Shown here piece after piece: positions 47,944 to 56,934 of a DNA stretch of 64,000 bases (its first letter is position 1; every line of letters begins with the position of its first letter). The notes beneath the pieces were generated by a model, which was given only the letters and a program-made list of their open reading frames with translations, had not been told where the DNA came from and searched no databases. The DNA is taken from the NCBI RefSeq assembly GCF_023700755.1, contig NZ_JAMKOJ010000001.1, positions 1 through 64,000 on the forward strand. Reading direction: 5' to 3'. Source of the DNA: Allorhizobium sonneratiae (lineage in GTDB: Bacteria; Pseudomonadota; Alphaproteobacteria; Rhizobiales; Rhizobiaceae). Made by a program: the position numbers and the translations under genes.

Positions 47944-49385
47944 GAAATCATATCCTTGATTGTCTTCAATGCGCCCTGGCCAGCAAGGCGCGTATAAGCG
48001 GTGACGAGGGTGTTGCGGAACGTGTCGTTTGCCGCAAGCGTTTCGGGGAAAATCTCCCGCACGGTCAAAAGTGCTGCCACCTTGGCTGCCGGGGTGTGAG
48101 CGCCATCGCTCAGGCCCTTGAGACGGGCCGCAAGAGGATCGCGCACATCGATTGGCTTACCCTGTTCATCGACGCCGCCAACATAGCGCATCCAGGCGGC
48201 AACCGCGAGTGCAAGGCCTGAAATTGGCCGGTCTGCGGCGAGATTTTCCGCCACGGTGCCGAGCAGGCGCTGCGGCAGTTTTTGTGAACCGTCCATGGCG
48301 ATCTGCCAGGTGCGGTGGCGGATCGCCGGATTGGCATAGCGGGTAAAGAGCGCCGCTGTATAATCAGCCAGGCTGACGCCGGGTGGCGCTTTCAGGCCGG
48401 GGGTGATTTCCTTGGCCCAGAGATATTGGCAAAACCGGGCAAGATCGGCATCGGCGGCACATTCGGCAATGGTTTCCTTACCCGCCAGATAGCCGAGATA
48501 GGCAAGTGATGAATGGGTGCCGTTCAGGCAGCGCAGCTTCATATGTTCGTAAGGCGTGACATTGTCGACCAGCTCGACACCGACCTTGCCGAGATCGGGA
48601 CGTGCGCCATCGACGAAACGATCTTCCACCACCCATTGGCGGAAGGGCTCGTGCATCACGGGCGAAGCGTCGAAACGTCCGGTCATGGCGGCAACCCGCT
48701 CAATGTCTTCCGGCTTGGTGGCAGGCACGATGCGATCGACCATGGTTGAGGGAAACGCCCCTTCGGTCCCGATCCAGCGGGCCAGATCTTCATCGACCAG
48801 AGCGGCAAATTCGCTAACGACCCCTTTCACCACCCTGCCGTTTTCCGGCAGGTTGTCGCAGCACAGCACGGTAAAGGGTTTTACGCCCGCTGCATGGCGG
48901 CGGGCAAGGGCGCGCACAATCATGCCGATGGCCGTCACCGGATTGTCGGGATGGGCAAGATCGTGGATGATATCGGGATGGTTACGGTTCAGTTTTCCGG
49001 TGGAGGGTTCGTGGCAATAGCCCTTTTCCGTCACTGTCAGGCTAACGATCTTCACGGCGGGATCGCTCATCTGTTCGAGCACGGCCTCAGGATTTTCACG
49101 CGCCACCAGCACGCCGTTCAAGACGCCGATAACGTGCGGATGTTCGCCATCCGGGCCGAGCTCGACGGCGGTATAGGCAAAATCCTGCGGCGCCATCGCA
49201 TCGCGCTGATCCGGGCGCATCAGGCTGACGCCGATGATGCCCCAGTCGCCGCCGGATGCTTTCATTGCTTCCTCGATATAGATCGCCCCATGGGCGCGGA
49301 AAAAGGCGCCAAGGCCAAGATGCACGATGCCGGTTGCAGCGCGCGGTCCTTCTGGTCGCGTCAGACGGTCAATCCCTTCGGCCAT
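47940..49385 (-). CDS. uxuB: fructuronate reductase-type (mannitol dehydrogenase family)
   Basis: A 481-residue polyol/uronate dehydrogenase. The N-terminal Rossmann motif is IVHLGLGAFFRAHGA. The catalytic region has KLRCLNGTHSSLAYLGYL with the conserved Lys-x5-Asn-x2-His pattern. It reduces D-fructuronate to D-mannonate. No separate UxaB (tagaturonate reductase) is encoded nearby although altronate dehydratase is, so this enzyme may accept tagaturonate as well. A GGGAGG site precedes its ATG. Confidence 0.9.
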   Translation of the reverse strand: MAEGIDRLTRPEGPRAATGIVHLGLGAFFRAHGAIYIEEAMKASGGDWGIIGVSLMRPDQRDAMAPQDFAYTAVELGPDGEHPHVIGVLNGVLVARENPEAVLEQMSDPAVKIVSLTVTEKGYCHEPSTGKLNRNHPDIIHDLAHPDNPVTAIGMIVRALARRHAAGVKPFTVLCCDNLPENGRVVKGVVSEFAALVDEDLARWIGTEGAFPSTMVDRIVPATKPEDIERVAAMTGRFDASPVMHEPFRQWVVEDRFVDGARPDLGKVGVELVDNVTPYEHMKLRCLNGTHSSLAYLGYLAGKETIAECAADADLARFCQYLWAKEITPGLKAPPGVSLADYTAALFTRYANPAIRHRTWQIAMDGSQKLPQRLLGTVAENLAADRPISGLALAVAAWMRYVGGVDEQGKPIDVRDPLAARLKGLSDGAHTPAAKVAALLTVREIFPETLAANDTFRNTLVTAYTRLAGQGALKTIKDMIS

Positions 49386-49414
49386 GGAGCCTCCCTTTTG
49401 TTTTTATAGCGTCT

Positions 49415-50815
49415 TCACAGTTTATAGGCCTTCTTCGCCAGGCCATAGGCGAGATCGCGGGCCACGTCTTCCGCCTCATCCTCATCCAGCCTGCCGGTGG
49501 TGACCAGATGGGCAAGATAGGCGCAATCGACCCGGCGGGCCACATCGTGACGGGCGGGAATGGAGCAGAAGGCGCGGGTGTCGTCGTTGAAGCCGACTGT
49601 GTTGTAAAAACCGGCGGTTTCCGTGGTCATTTCCCGGTAGCGGCGCATGCCTTCGGGGCTGTCATAGAACCACCAGGCCGGGCCGAGCTTCAGCGCCGGA
49701 TAGGCGCCGGCCAGCGGCGCCAGTTCTCGGGCATAGGCGGTCTCGTCCAGCGTGAACAGGATGATCGTCAGGTCGCGCTCCATGCCAACGGCGTCGAGCA
49801 GCGGTTTCAGGGCGCGGACATAATCGGTGCGGGTCGGAATATCGAAGCCTTTGTCGCGCCCATGGCTGGTCATGACACCGGCGGAATGGTTGCGGTATGC
49901 ACCGGGATGGATCTGCATGACCAGCCCGTCTTCCAGCGACATGCGCGCCATTTCCGTCAGCATATGGCCACGGAAGGCGTCGGCCTCTTCAGCACTGATA
50001 CGGCCTGTCAAGGCCTTGTCGAACAGGGCTTTCGCCTCGCTTTCAGGCAGATTTTCCGTGCGTGCCGTGGCGTGTCCATGGTCGGTGCTGGTCGCGCCAT
50101 AGGATTTGAAAAAGGCGCGGCGGTTGCGATGCGCGTCCAGATAGCCGCTCCAGTTCGTGGCGTTCACGCCAGCCAAAGCGCCAAAGCGTTCGATATTGGC
50201 AGCAAAGCCTTCAAATTCCGGATCGATGACGGCATCGGGGCGATAGGCGGTGATCACGCGGCCATCCCAGCCGGAGGCGCGGATCATCTCATGCCATTTC
50301 AGTTCGTCCAGCGGGCTTTCAGTGGTGGCGATCACCTCGATGTCGAAGCTCTTGAACAGGGCGCGCGGCAGAAATTGCGGTTTTTGCAGACAATCGGAAA
50401 TGTGATCGTAAATCTCGTCCGCCGTGCTTGCCGAAAGCCGCTTGGTCACACCGAACACATCATGAAAGGCATGTTCCAGCCACATGCGGCTCGGGGTGGC
50501 GCGGAAGAGATGGAAATTTTCGGCAAACAGTCGCCAGATCTTACGGCCATCGGTTTCCACCGGCCCGCCATCGAGACGCGGCACGCCCAGATCCGGCAAT
50601 GCCACGCCTTGCGAAGCCAGCATGCGGAAGACATAGTGATCCGGCACGACAAAAAGCTGGGCGGGATCGGGAAACGGCTTGTTTTCCGCATACCAGCGCG
50701 GATCGGTATGGCCATGCGGGCTGACGATCGGCAGCAGTCTGACAATCTCGTAAAGCGCGCGCGCAATGGTGCGGCTTGAATAATCGAGCGGAAACAGTCT
50801 GTCGGGGTTGAGCAT
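49415..50815 (-). CDS. uxaC: glucuronate/galacturonate isomerase
   Basis: A 466-residue amidohydrolase-fold isomerase that converts D-glucuronate to D-fructuronate and D-galacturonate to D-tagaturonate. The start LFPLDYSSRTIARALYE and the metal motif SPHGHTDPRWYA (near 33-44) are diagnostic. QIHPGAYRNHS and NTVGFNDDTRAFCSIPARHD follow further on. It is the first gene of the minus-strand operon with AGGAGATCAGGAC before the ATG, divergent from the GntR gene. Confidence 0.95.
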   Translation of the reverse strand: MLNPDRLFPLDYSSRTIARALYEIVRLLPIVSPHGHTDPRWYAENKPFPDPAQLFVVPDHYVFRMLASQGVALPDLGVPRLDGGPVETDGRKIWRLFAENFHLFRATPSRMWLEHAFHDVFGVTKRLSASTADEIYDHISDCLQKPQFLPRALFKSFDIEVIATTESPLDELKWHEMIRASGWDGRVITAYRPDAVIDPEFEGFAANIERFGALAGVNATNWSGYLDAHRNRRAFFKSYGATSTDHGHATARTENLPESEAKALFDKALTGRISAEEADAFRGHMLTEMARMSLEDGLVMQIHPGAYRNHSAGVMTSHGRDKGFDIPTRTDYVRALKPLLDAVGMERDLTIILFTLDETAYARELAPLAGAYPALKLGPAWWFYDSPEGMRRYREMTTETAGFYNTVGFNDDTRAFCSIPARHDVARRVDCAYLAHLVTTGRLDEDEAEDVARDLAYGLAKKAYKL

Positions 50816-51150
50816 GTCCTGATCTCCTGAAATATGGCATGGTGAACCATCAGGGCCGGATGGCGCGCCAAAGGTTGAAGAATGTCGTTTGCGTCCCTTT
50901 GTGCGATGCCTGCCAGAGTGACGCTTCAGGACGATAATGACCTCACGGCTTTGCGGATTTGCGGTGGCTCAAATGTCCCTTGAAAACGCTTCACAATCTG
51001 CTTCTTGTGTTGAACCCTTTGTGTAGGATCTGTCACGCTATGCTGTTGAATATCTCTGTTTTCAACGCGATAGGGCGGTAGACGAAAACCTGTTTGCATT
51101 CCTTGTCTAATCTAATATGTTAGTATGCAACGTCTGTCAATGGAGCTTGA
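50816..51150. other. divergent promoter region of the uronate genes
   Basis: About 335 bases between uxaC and the GntR gene. It holds no supported gene. The AT-rich patch at 51100-51125 contains the candidate operator; promoters for both directions should lie here. Confidence 0.55.
51104..51131. promoter_or_regulatory. candidate GntR operator in the uronate promoter region
   Basis: CTAA-TATG-TTAG at 51112-51123 is a dyad, set within a wider TTG...CAA frame (51104-51131). It lies 20-47 bases before the start of the GntR-type gene, suited to repression of the divergent genes. Confidence 0.45.
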
Positions 51151-51846
51151 ATGGTTGACGCTTCACCTTTGGGAGGCCTGGATCTGCGCAGGCAGCCTTC
51201 CGTTACCGATCAGGTTTTCGACGCGCTTTACCGCCAGATCGTCGAGCTTCAACTCGCGCCCGGGGCAAAACTGTCGGAAGTGGACGTGGCCCGCCAGATG
51301 GGTGTGTCGCGCCAGCCGGTGCGCGATGCGTTTTATCGCCTGTCGCAGCAGGGCTTTTTGTTGATCCGCCCGCAAAGGGCGACAGTTGTTACCCATATTT
51401 CGGTCGATGGCGTGATGCAGGCCCGTTTCATTCGCACCGCGCTGGAGCTGGAGACGGTGCGAGCGGCGGCAGTCAACCTGACGGATGCGGCTTTTGCGGC
51501 GCTGGATGCGCTGATGCTGCGCCAGCGTCAGGCGGTGGCGGCAGGCGACAAGCGCCTGTTTCACGCGCTGGACGATGAATTCCATCAGCAGATCTGTGTC
51601 TTGTCCGGCCATGATTATGCCTGGACGCTGATCCGCGAGAGCAAGGCCCATATGGACCGGGTACGCTATCTCAGCCTGTCTTTCGGGGCTGATAGCACAC
51701 TTGACGATCATGACAGCCTTCTGAATGCGTTGAAGGCCCGCGATGGCGAAAAGGCTGCGGCGGCGATGCGGGTGCATCTGTCACGCATCGTCTCGATCAT
51801 CAGCCGCCTGAAGGAAAGTCACGGCCATTATTTTGCCAGCGAGTGA
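51151..51846 (+). CDS. GntR-family regulator (FCD subfamily) of hexuronate genes
   Basis: A 231-residue regulator. The winged helix holds KLSEVDVARQMGVSRQPVRDAF, seen in two parts at about 36-57, with an R-P-Q-R wing. The FCD ligand domain contains DEFHQQICVLSGHDYAW with the metal/effector histidines. It is divergent from uxaC-uxuB-uxuA-uxaA and six bases ahead of the KDG kinase gene. It is therefore probably the ExuR/UxuR-like repressor of uronate use, although it could respond to KDG. The start has GGAG six bases upstream. Confidence 0.88.
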   Translation: MVDASPLGGLDLRRQPSVTDQVFDALYRQIVELQLAPGAKLSEVDVARQMGVSRQPVRDAFYRLSQQGFLLIRPQRATVVTHISVDGVMQARFIRTALELETVRAAAVNLTDAAFAALDALMLRQRQAVAAGDKRLFHALDDEFHQQICVLSGHDYAWTLIRESKAHMDRVRYLSLSFGADSTLDDHDSLLNALKARDGEKAAAAMRVHLSRIVSIISRLKESHGHYFASE

Positions 51847-51852
51847 GGAAGC

Positions 51853-52755
51853 ATGACAGGAAAACGCATCTTGGCCATCGGCGAGTGCATGGTGGAAATG
51901 GCCCCGCGGGATGACGGCGCCTTTAGCCGCAATTTCGCCGGCGACAGTTTCAACACGGCCTGGTATCTGCGGCGCATCCTGCCGCAGCCGGATACGGTCG
52001 ATTATTGTTCGGCCATCGGGACGGATGCCATTTCCGAGACGATGGCCGATTTCATTGCAAAAGCAGGCATCGGCACCGATTTCATCCGGCGCATCGGCGA
52101 CCGCACGGTTGGTCTCTATATGATCGAGCTGAAAGATGGCGAGCGCAGCTTCAGCTACTGGCGCGGTCAGTCGGCGGCGAAGCTTCTGGCAGCGGAGCCC
52201 GATTTTCTAGAGGAGGCGGTCAAAGATCGTGATTTGATCCACTTCTCCGGTATCACACTCGCCATCCTGAGCGAGGAGCATCGCCCTGTTCTGATGGACG
52301 CCCTGCAAAAGGCGCGCGCAGCCGGGGCCGTTATCGCTTTCGATCCGAACATGCGGGCACGCCTTTGGCCGGATGGCGACACGATGCGCAACGCGGTGAT
52401 GGCGGCAGCGGCGGTTGCCGATATCGTCTTGCCCTCTTTCGATGAGGACGGACCGGTCTTTGGTGACGTCGATCCCGTCGCGACCATTGCCCGCTACCGG
52501 GATGCTGGCGCGACAACAGTGGTGGTCAAGAACGGCGCAGGCCGCATTCACGCCTTCGAGGCGGGTGAGGGGGGCGTCACCTTCGATCCGGTTCCGGTGG
52601 CGACCGTCGTCGATAGCACGGCGGCAGGTGACAGTTTCAATGCCGCCTTTCTCGCCGCACGGCTTCAGGGGGAAGTGATGGCCGTTTCTCTTGCGAATGG
52701 CGCGGCCCTGTCGGCGCGCGTGATCGGCAGCCGGGGGGCTCTGGTCGAGCTGTAA
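51853..52755 (+). CDS. kdgK: 2-dehydro-3-deoxygluconokinase
   Basis: A 300-residue PfkB-type kinase phosphorylating KDG to KDPG. The start RILAIGECMVEMAP is the KdgK opening. The active-site DSTAAGDSFNAAFLA (near 254-268) carries the catalytic aspartate and anion hole. It follows the GntR gene by six bases. It joins the products of UxuA and UxaA to Entner-Doudoroff metabolism. The KDPG aldolase is not next to it; the DgoA at 27 kb belongs to the galactonate branch. Confidence 0.93.
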   Translation: MTGKRILAIGECMVEMAPRDDGAFSRNFAGDSFNTAWYLRRILPQPDTVDYCSAIGTDAISETMADFIAKAGIGTDFIRRIGDRTVGLYMIELKDGERSFSYWRGQSAAKLLAAEPDFLEEAVKDRDLIHFSGITLAILSEEHRPVLMDALQKARAAGAVIAFDPNMRARLWPDGDTMRNAVMAAAAVADIVLPSFDEDGPVFGDVDPVATIARYRDAGATTVVVKNGAGRIHAFEAGEGGVTFDPVPVATVVDSTAAGDSFNAAFLAARLQGEVMAVSLANGAALSARVIGSRGALVEL

Positions 52756-52914
52756 GCGGCCAGAACCTTTCTGCGTGAGATTCCATGTGTTTTTTGGGCA
52801 CTGCTTATTTTTTGGCTTGAAGCGTGGCTGTCTTTGGCTCTACGATCAGTGAAAATCGATTGGCGGGCCATAGATGATGTTTATCAAGGGCTTGGTCACG
52901 GTGTCAGGACGTTG

Positions 52915-52959
52915 CCTTGTGTTTTTGGGCCTTGTGTTTTTGGGCCTTGTTTTTCGGGG
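52915..52959 (+). repeat. 15-bp tandem repeat, three units
   Basis: CCTTGTGTTTTTGGG occurs twice exactly, followed by a third diverged unit CCTTGTTTTTCGGGG. It lies in the 290-base gap between kdgK and the dipeptidase gene, where I see no other feature. Confidence 0.75.
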
Positions 52960-53045
52960 CCGCGGTTTTCCTGGTAGCGTTTCTGGATGGTGGATCGGGT
53001 CCGGTCCCGGCGGTCGATGCAGTCAGGTCTCGTCAGGGTGATTTC

Positions 53046-54098
53046 ATGCAACTGGTTTTCGATGGGCATAATGATGTCCTCCTGCGTCTGTGGAGGGCTC
53101 ATGCCGCCGGAATCGATCCAGTGCGTCAGTTTCAGGGTGGCACGCGCGAAGGCCATATCGATGCCTTGCGCGCCCGCGCCGGCGGGTTGGCAGGCGGGCT
53201 CTGCGCCATCTATATCCCCTCCATGGTCGATTTCGTTCTGACGGAACCGGATGCGAAGGGCCATTACAACACCCCTCTCGACCGGCAGCTGGAGCGCGCT
53301 CCCTCGCTCGATATCGCGCTGCAGATGGCGGCGATTGCGCTGCGTCTGGAGCGGGCCGGTGGCTGGCGGCTGTGCCGAAGCGTTGCCGAGATCCGCAAGG
53401 CGATGGAGGATGGTATTTTTGCCGCTGTCCTGCATATGGAAGGCTGCGAGGCCATCGATGCCGATCTTTCGGCGCTGGAGGTTTTTTATAAAGCGGGGCT
53501 GCGGTCGCTGGGGCCGGTCTGGAGCCGCCCGAATATTTTCGGCCATGGCGTGCCTTTCGCCTATCCGATGTCGCCCGATACCGGGCCGGGGCTGACGCCG
53601 CTCGGCTTCGAGCTGGTCAAGGCCTGCGACCGGATGGGGATTGCCATCGATCTGGCCCATATCACGGAAAAGGGCTTCTGGGATGTGGCGAAAACCTCGG
53701 AAGGGCCGCTGATCGCCAGCCATTCCAATGTTCATGCCCTCACACCGGTCGCCCGCAACCTGACCGACCGGCAAATGGATGCGATCCGCGAACGCAAGGG
53801 GCTGGCCGGGCTGAACTATGCCGTTACCATGCTGCGGTCCGATGCCCGTGACGTGGCCGAAACGCCGTTGACGGATATGGTGCGCCATATCGATTACATG
53901 GTCGAGCGCATGGGCATCGATTGCGTGGCGCTGGGGTCTGATTTCGACGGCGCAACCGTTCCGGCAAGCATTCGCGACGCCAGCGGCAATCAGCGGCTGA
54001 TCGAAGCGCTGAAGACGGCCGGTTATCATGACAGTGAAATTGCCATGATTGCCCGCGAGAACTGGCTGCGGGTTCTGGGAACCATCTGGCACGATTGA
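53046..54098 (+). CDS. membrane dipeptidase-type enzyme (peptidase M19)
   Basis: A 350-residue zinc dipeptidase. The expected metal and catalytic elements are in order: DGHND (near 6-10), HMEGCEA (near 128), IDLAHI (near 201), ASHSNVHAL (near 222) and LGSDFDG (near 298). Bacterial members cleave dipeptides, often with D-residues at the C-terminus. No signal peptide is seen, so it is probably cytosolic and acts on peptides brought in by the importer encoded just downstream. ATG 53046 has AGGGTGA before it; the upstream frame runs through the tandem repeat and is not coding. Confidence 0.88.
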   Translation: MQLVFDGHNDVLLRLWRAHAAGIDPVRQFQGGTREGHIDALRARAGGLAGGLCAIYIPSMVDFVLTEPDAKGHYNTPLDRQLERAPSLDIALQMAAIALRLERAGGWRLCRSVAEIRKAMEDGIFAAVLHMEGCEAIDADLSALEVFYKAGLRSLGPVWSRPNIFGHGVPFAYPMSPDTGPGLTPLGFELVKACDRMGIAIDLAHITEKGFWDVAKTSEGPLIASHSNVHALTPVARNLTDRQMDAIRERKGLAGLNYAVTMLRSDARDVAETPLTDMVRHIDYMVERMGIDCVALGSDFDGATVPASIRDASGNQRLIEALKTAGYHDSEIAMIARENWLRVLGTIWHD

Positions 54099-54200
54099 TG
54101 CTTTGTCAGGACGGACGGGCCTGTCTTTGGCTTTGTTTTTGTAACCCAGATCAAACATCAGCGTGAATTTGACCACGACAAAGGAAAAAGGGGATTGGAT

Positions 54201-55844
54201 ATGGCTGCCAAGATCAGCAGACGCGATTATCTTCTGGCGACCGGAACCGGTCTGGCGATGGCCATGGCCGGTGTGACGAAAAGCGCTTATGCGGCAACGC
54301 CCAAGGACACGCTGGTCGTCGGCTGGCAGATCGACGACATCATCACCTTCGATCCGGGCGAATCCTTCGAAATGTCGGCACAGGAAATCATTTCCGTCAC
54401 CTATCAGACCCTGGTGACGCTCGATGCCGACGATCCGCTGAAGATCCAACCATGGCTCGCCGAAAGCTGGATGGTCTCCGATGACGGTATGACCTATTCC
54501 TTCAAGATCAGAAAGAATGCGGTCTTTGCCTCCGGCAATCCGGTGACGGCGGCCGATGTTGCCTATAGTTTCGAGCGGGCAATCAAGCTCAACAAGAACC
54601 CGGCTTTCATTCTGCAACAGTTTGGCCTGACCGCCGACAACATCACCGACAAGGCCAAGGCGGTCGATGATATGACCTTCCAGTTCGCCGTCGACAAGGC
54701 TTATGCGCCGAGTTTCGTGCTGAACTGCCTGCGGGCAAAGGTCGCCTCGATCGTCGATAAAAAGCTGGTGGAAAGCCATGCTGCGAAAGTGACGCCGACG
54801 GCGGATTACAAATTCGACACGGATTTCGGCAATGGCTGGCTGAAGACCCATTATGCCGGTTCGGGCGCCTTTACCATCCGTGACTGGCGCGCCAATGAGC
54901 TGGTGGTTCTCGAGCGCAATCCAAAATTCTGGGACGGCAAGGCCAAGCTTGCCCGCATCATCTATCGCCATATGAAGGAAAGTGCGGGTCAGCGTCTGGC
55001 GCTGCAGAACGGCGATATCGATATTGCCCGCAACCTGACCCCGGTGGACGTTGCAGCGCTGTCGACCAACAAGGACGTCAATATTCTTTCTGCCGCGCAA
55101 GGCGACAATTACTATTTCAGCCTCAACCAGAAGAACCAGTATCTGTCCAAGCCGGAAGTGCGCGAGGCGCTGAAATATCTGGTCGATTACGACGGCATTC
55201 AGGCAACCCTGATCAAGAGCATCGGCGAAATCCATCAGGCCTTCATTCCGACCGGCATGCTGGGCGCGGTCAACGACAATCCTTACAAGCTTGATGTCGC
55301 CAAGGCGAAGCAACTGCTGGAAAAGGCGGGGCTGAAGGATGGCTTCTCTGTCACCATGGATGTGCGCAGTACAGAACCGGTCACCAGCATTGCCCAATCG
55401 ATCCAGCAGACCTTTGGTCAGGCCGGTGTCAAGCTGGAGTTGATCCCCGGCGATGGCAAGCAGACGCTGACCAAATACCGCGCCCGCAACCACGATATCT
55501 ATATCGGCGACTGGGGCACCGATTACTGGGACCCGAATTCCAACACCCAGGCTTTTGCCTCCAATGCTGACAATTCCGACAATACGAGGCTGAAGACGCT
55601 TGCCTGGCGCAATGCCTGGGATATTCCTGAACTGACCAAGCAGACGGAAGCCGCCCTTTTGGAGCGCGACACCAACAAGCGCGCATCCCTTTACGAGGAT
55701 ATTCAGAAGAAGGTGATGAGCGAAGGCCCCTTCGTGCTGATCTATCAGAAGATCGCCGTGGCCGGCGTCCGCAAGGATGTCACAGGTTTCCGCATGTTGC
55801 CCACCTCTGACATGTCGCTGATGGTGAATGTGACGAAGGCATAA
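54201..55844 (+). CDS. family 5 extracellular solute-binding protein (peptide type)
   Basis: A 547-residue periplasmic binding protein. A twin-arginine-like start (SRRDYLLATGTG) and an AYA cleavage site form the signal. Family features are LVVGWQIDDIITFDPGESFE at the mature N-terminus, AWLAESWMVSDDGMTYSFKI near 95, and the QNGDIDIARN/NVLSAAQGDN region. It belongs to the DppA/OppA group and should deliver peptides to the following permeases. ATG 54201 lies seven bases after a GGGG stretch; TTG 54195 is in frame. Confidence 0.9.
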   Translation: MAAKISRRDYLLATGTGLAMAMAGVTKSAYAATPKDTLVVGWQIDDIITFDPGESFEMSAQEIISVTYQTLVTLDADDPLKIQPWLAESWMVSDDGMTYSFKIRKNAVFASGNPVTAADVAYSFERAIKLNKNPAFILQQFGLTADNITDKAKAVDDMTFQFAVDKAYAPSFVLNCLRAKVASIVDKKLVESHAAKVTPTADYKFDTDFGNGWLKTHYAGSGAFTIRDWRANELVVLERNPKFWDGKAKLARIIYRHMKESAGQRLALQNGDIDIARNLTPVDVAALSTNKDVNILSAAQGDNYYFSLNQKNQYLSKPEVREALKYLVDYDGIQATLIKSIGEIHQAFIPTGMLGAVNDNPYKLDVAKAKQLLEKAGLKDGFSVTMDVRSTEPVTSIAQSIQQTFGQAGVKLELIPGDGKQTLTKYRARNHDIYIGDWGTDYWDPNSNTQAFASNADNSDNTRLKTLAWRNAWDIPELTKQTEAALLERDTNKRASLYEDIQKKVMSEGPFVLIYQKIAVAGVRKDVTGFRMLPTSDMSLMVNVTKA

Positions 55845-55854
55845 GGAGCTGCCC

Positions 55855-56934
55855 TTGGCTGCGGTCGAACCCCATGCCGGTGGGGGCGGGCTTTCGCATC
55901 GAAAGCGCTCCCGTCCCCTGCGACTCGTGAAATCCCTGATCGGCTTTCTGATCACGGTGGCGACCACCTATCTCGGCCTGCTGGCCGTCACCTTTTTCAT
56001 CGGTCGGGTCATTCCGATCGATCCGGTGCTGGCCATTCTCGGTGATCGCGCGCCACAGGACATGGTGGAGGCGACGCGGCGGGCGCTGGGGCTCGATCAG
56101 CCGCTTTATGTGCAGTTCTATATCTATGTGCAAAAGGCGCTGACCGGGGATTTCGGCACTTCGGTGCTGACCACCAATCCGGTGATGCAGGATATCGTCC
56201 GCGTCTTTCCGGCAACCATCGAGCTTGCCACGCTCGGTACGTTGATCGGGGCGGTGGTCGGTATTCCGCTCGGCGTGCTGGCGGCGGTCAAACGCGGCAG
56301 CCTTGTTGACCAGATCGTCCGCTTCGTCGGGCTTCTCGGCTATTCCATGCCGATCTTCTGGTTGGCGCTTCTGGCTTTGCTGCTGTTTTACGCCCGTCTG
56401 CACTGGGTCGCCTATCCGGGCCGGGTCGATGTCGCCTATGAATACAGTTTTACCCCGATCACCGGTTTTTACCTGATCGATGCCGCCTGGCAGGGGGCCT
56501 GGGATGTGGAATGGGATTTGCTGCGCCACATCGTTCTGCCCGCCGGTCTGCTCGGCTACCTGTCGCTTGCCTATATCGCCCGCATGACCCGCTCCTTCAT
56601 GCTGAGCGAACTGACCCAGGAATATGTGGTGGCGGCCCGCGCCAAGGGCCTGTCCGAGCGGCGGATCATCTGGCGTCATGCGCTGCGCAATGCCGCCGTG
56701 CCGCTGGTGACGGTGATTGCGCTCTCCTATGCCAGCCTGCTTGAAGGTTCGGTGCTGACCGAGACGATCTTCTCCTGGCCGGGGATCGGGCTTTACATCA
56801 CCAATTCGCTGCAAAATGCCGATATGAATGCGGTGCTGGGCGGAACCATCGTCATCGGTTCGGTCTTCATCGGCATCAATCTCCTGTCGGACCTGCTTTA
56901 TCGCACTCTGGACCCAAGGACACGCAGGCGATGA
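55855..56934 (+). CDS. peptide ABC transporter permease (DppB type)
   Basis: A 359-residue inner-membrane permease with six predicted segments. The N-terminal arm is polar for about 22 residues, then TM1 FLITVATTYLGLLAVTFFIG. The coupling element is around EYVVAARAKGLSERRIIWRH. It starts with TTG, preceded by AAGGAG at a good distance, 10 bases after the binding-protein gene. It overlaps the next permease by four bases. Confidence 0.92.
   Translation: MAAVEPHAGGGGLSHRKRSRPLRLVKSLIGFLITVATTYLGLLAVTFFIGRVIPIDPVLAILGDRAPQDMVEATRRALGLDQPLYVQFYIYVQKALTGDFGTSVLTTNPVMQDIVRVFPATIELATLGTLIGAVVGIPLGVLAAVKRGSLVDQIVRFVGLLGYSMPIFWLALLALLLFYARLHWVAYPGRVDVAYEYSFTPITGFYLIDAAWQGAWDVEWDLLRHIVLPAGLLGYLSLAYIARMTRSFMLSELTQEYVVAARAKGLSERRIIWRHALRNAAVPLVTVIALSYASLLEGSVLTETIFSWPGIGLYITNSLQNADMNAVLGGTIVIGSVFIGINLLSDLLYRTLDPRTRRR

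Noticed and set aside
52915..52959. The short tandem repeat as the start of a CRISPR array
   Set aside because: The units are directly adjacent without spacers, only 15 bases long, and no cas gene is in the window.
52896..55967. A 1023-residue open frame on the minus strand across the dipeptidase and binding-protein genes
   Set aside because: It is antisense to two genes with clear motifs and arises from GC-rich codon bias. Its sequence is rich in Arg, His, Gln and Gly and shows no recognisable family.
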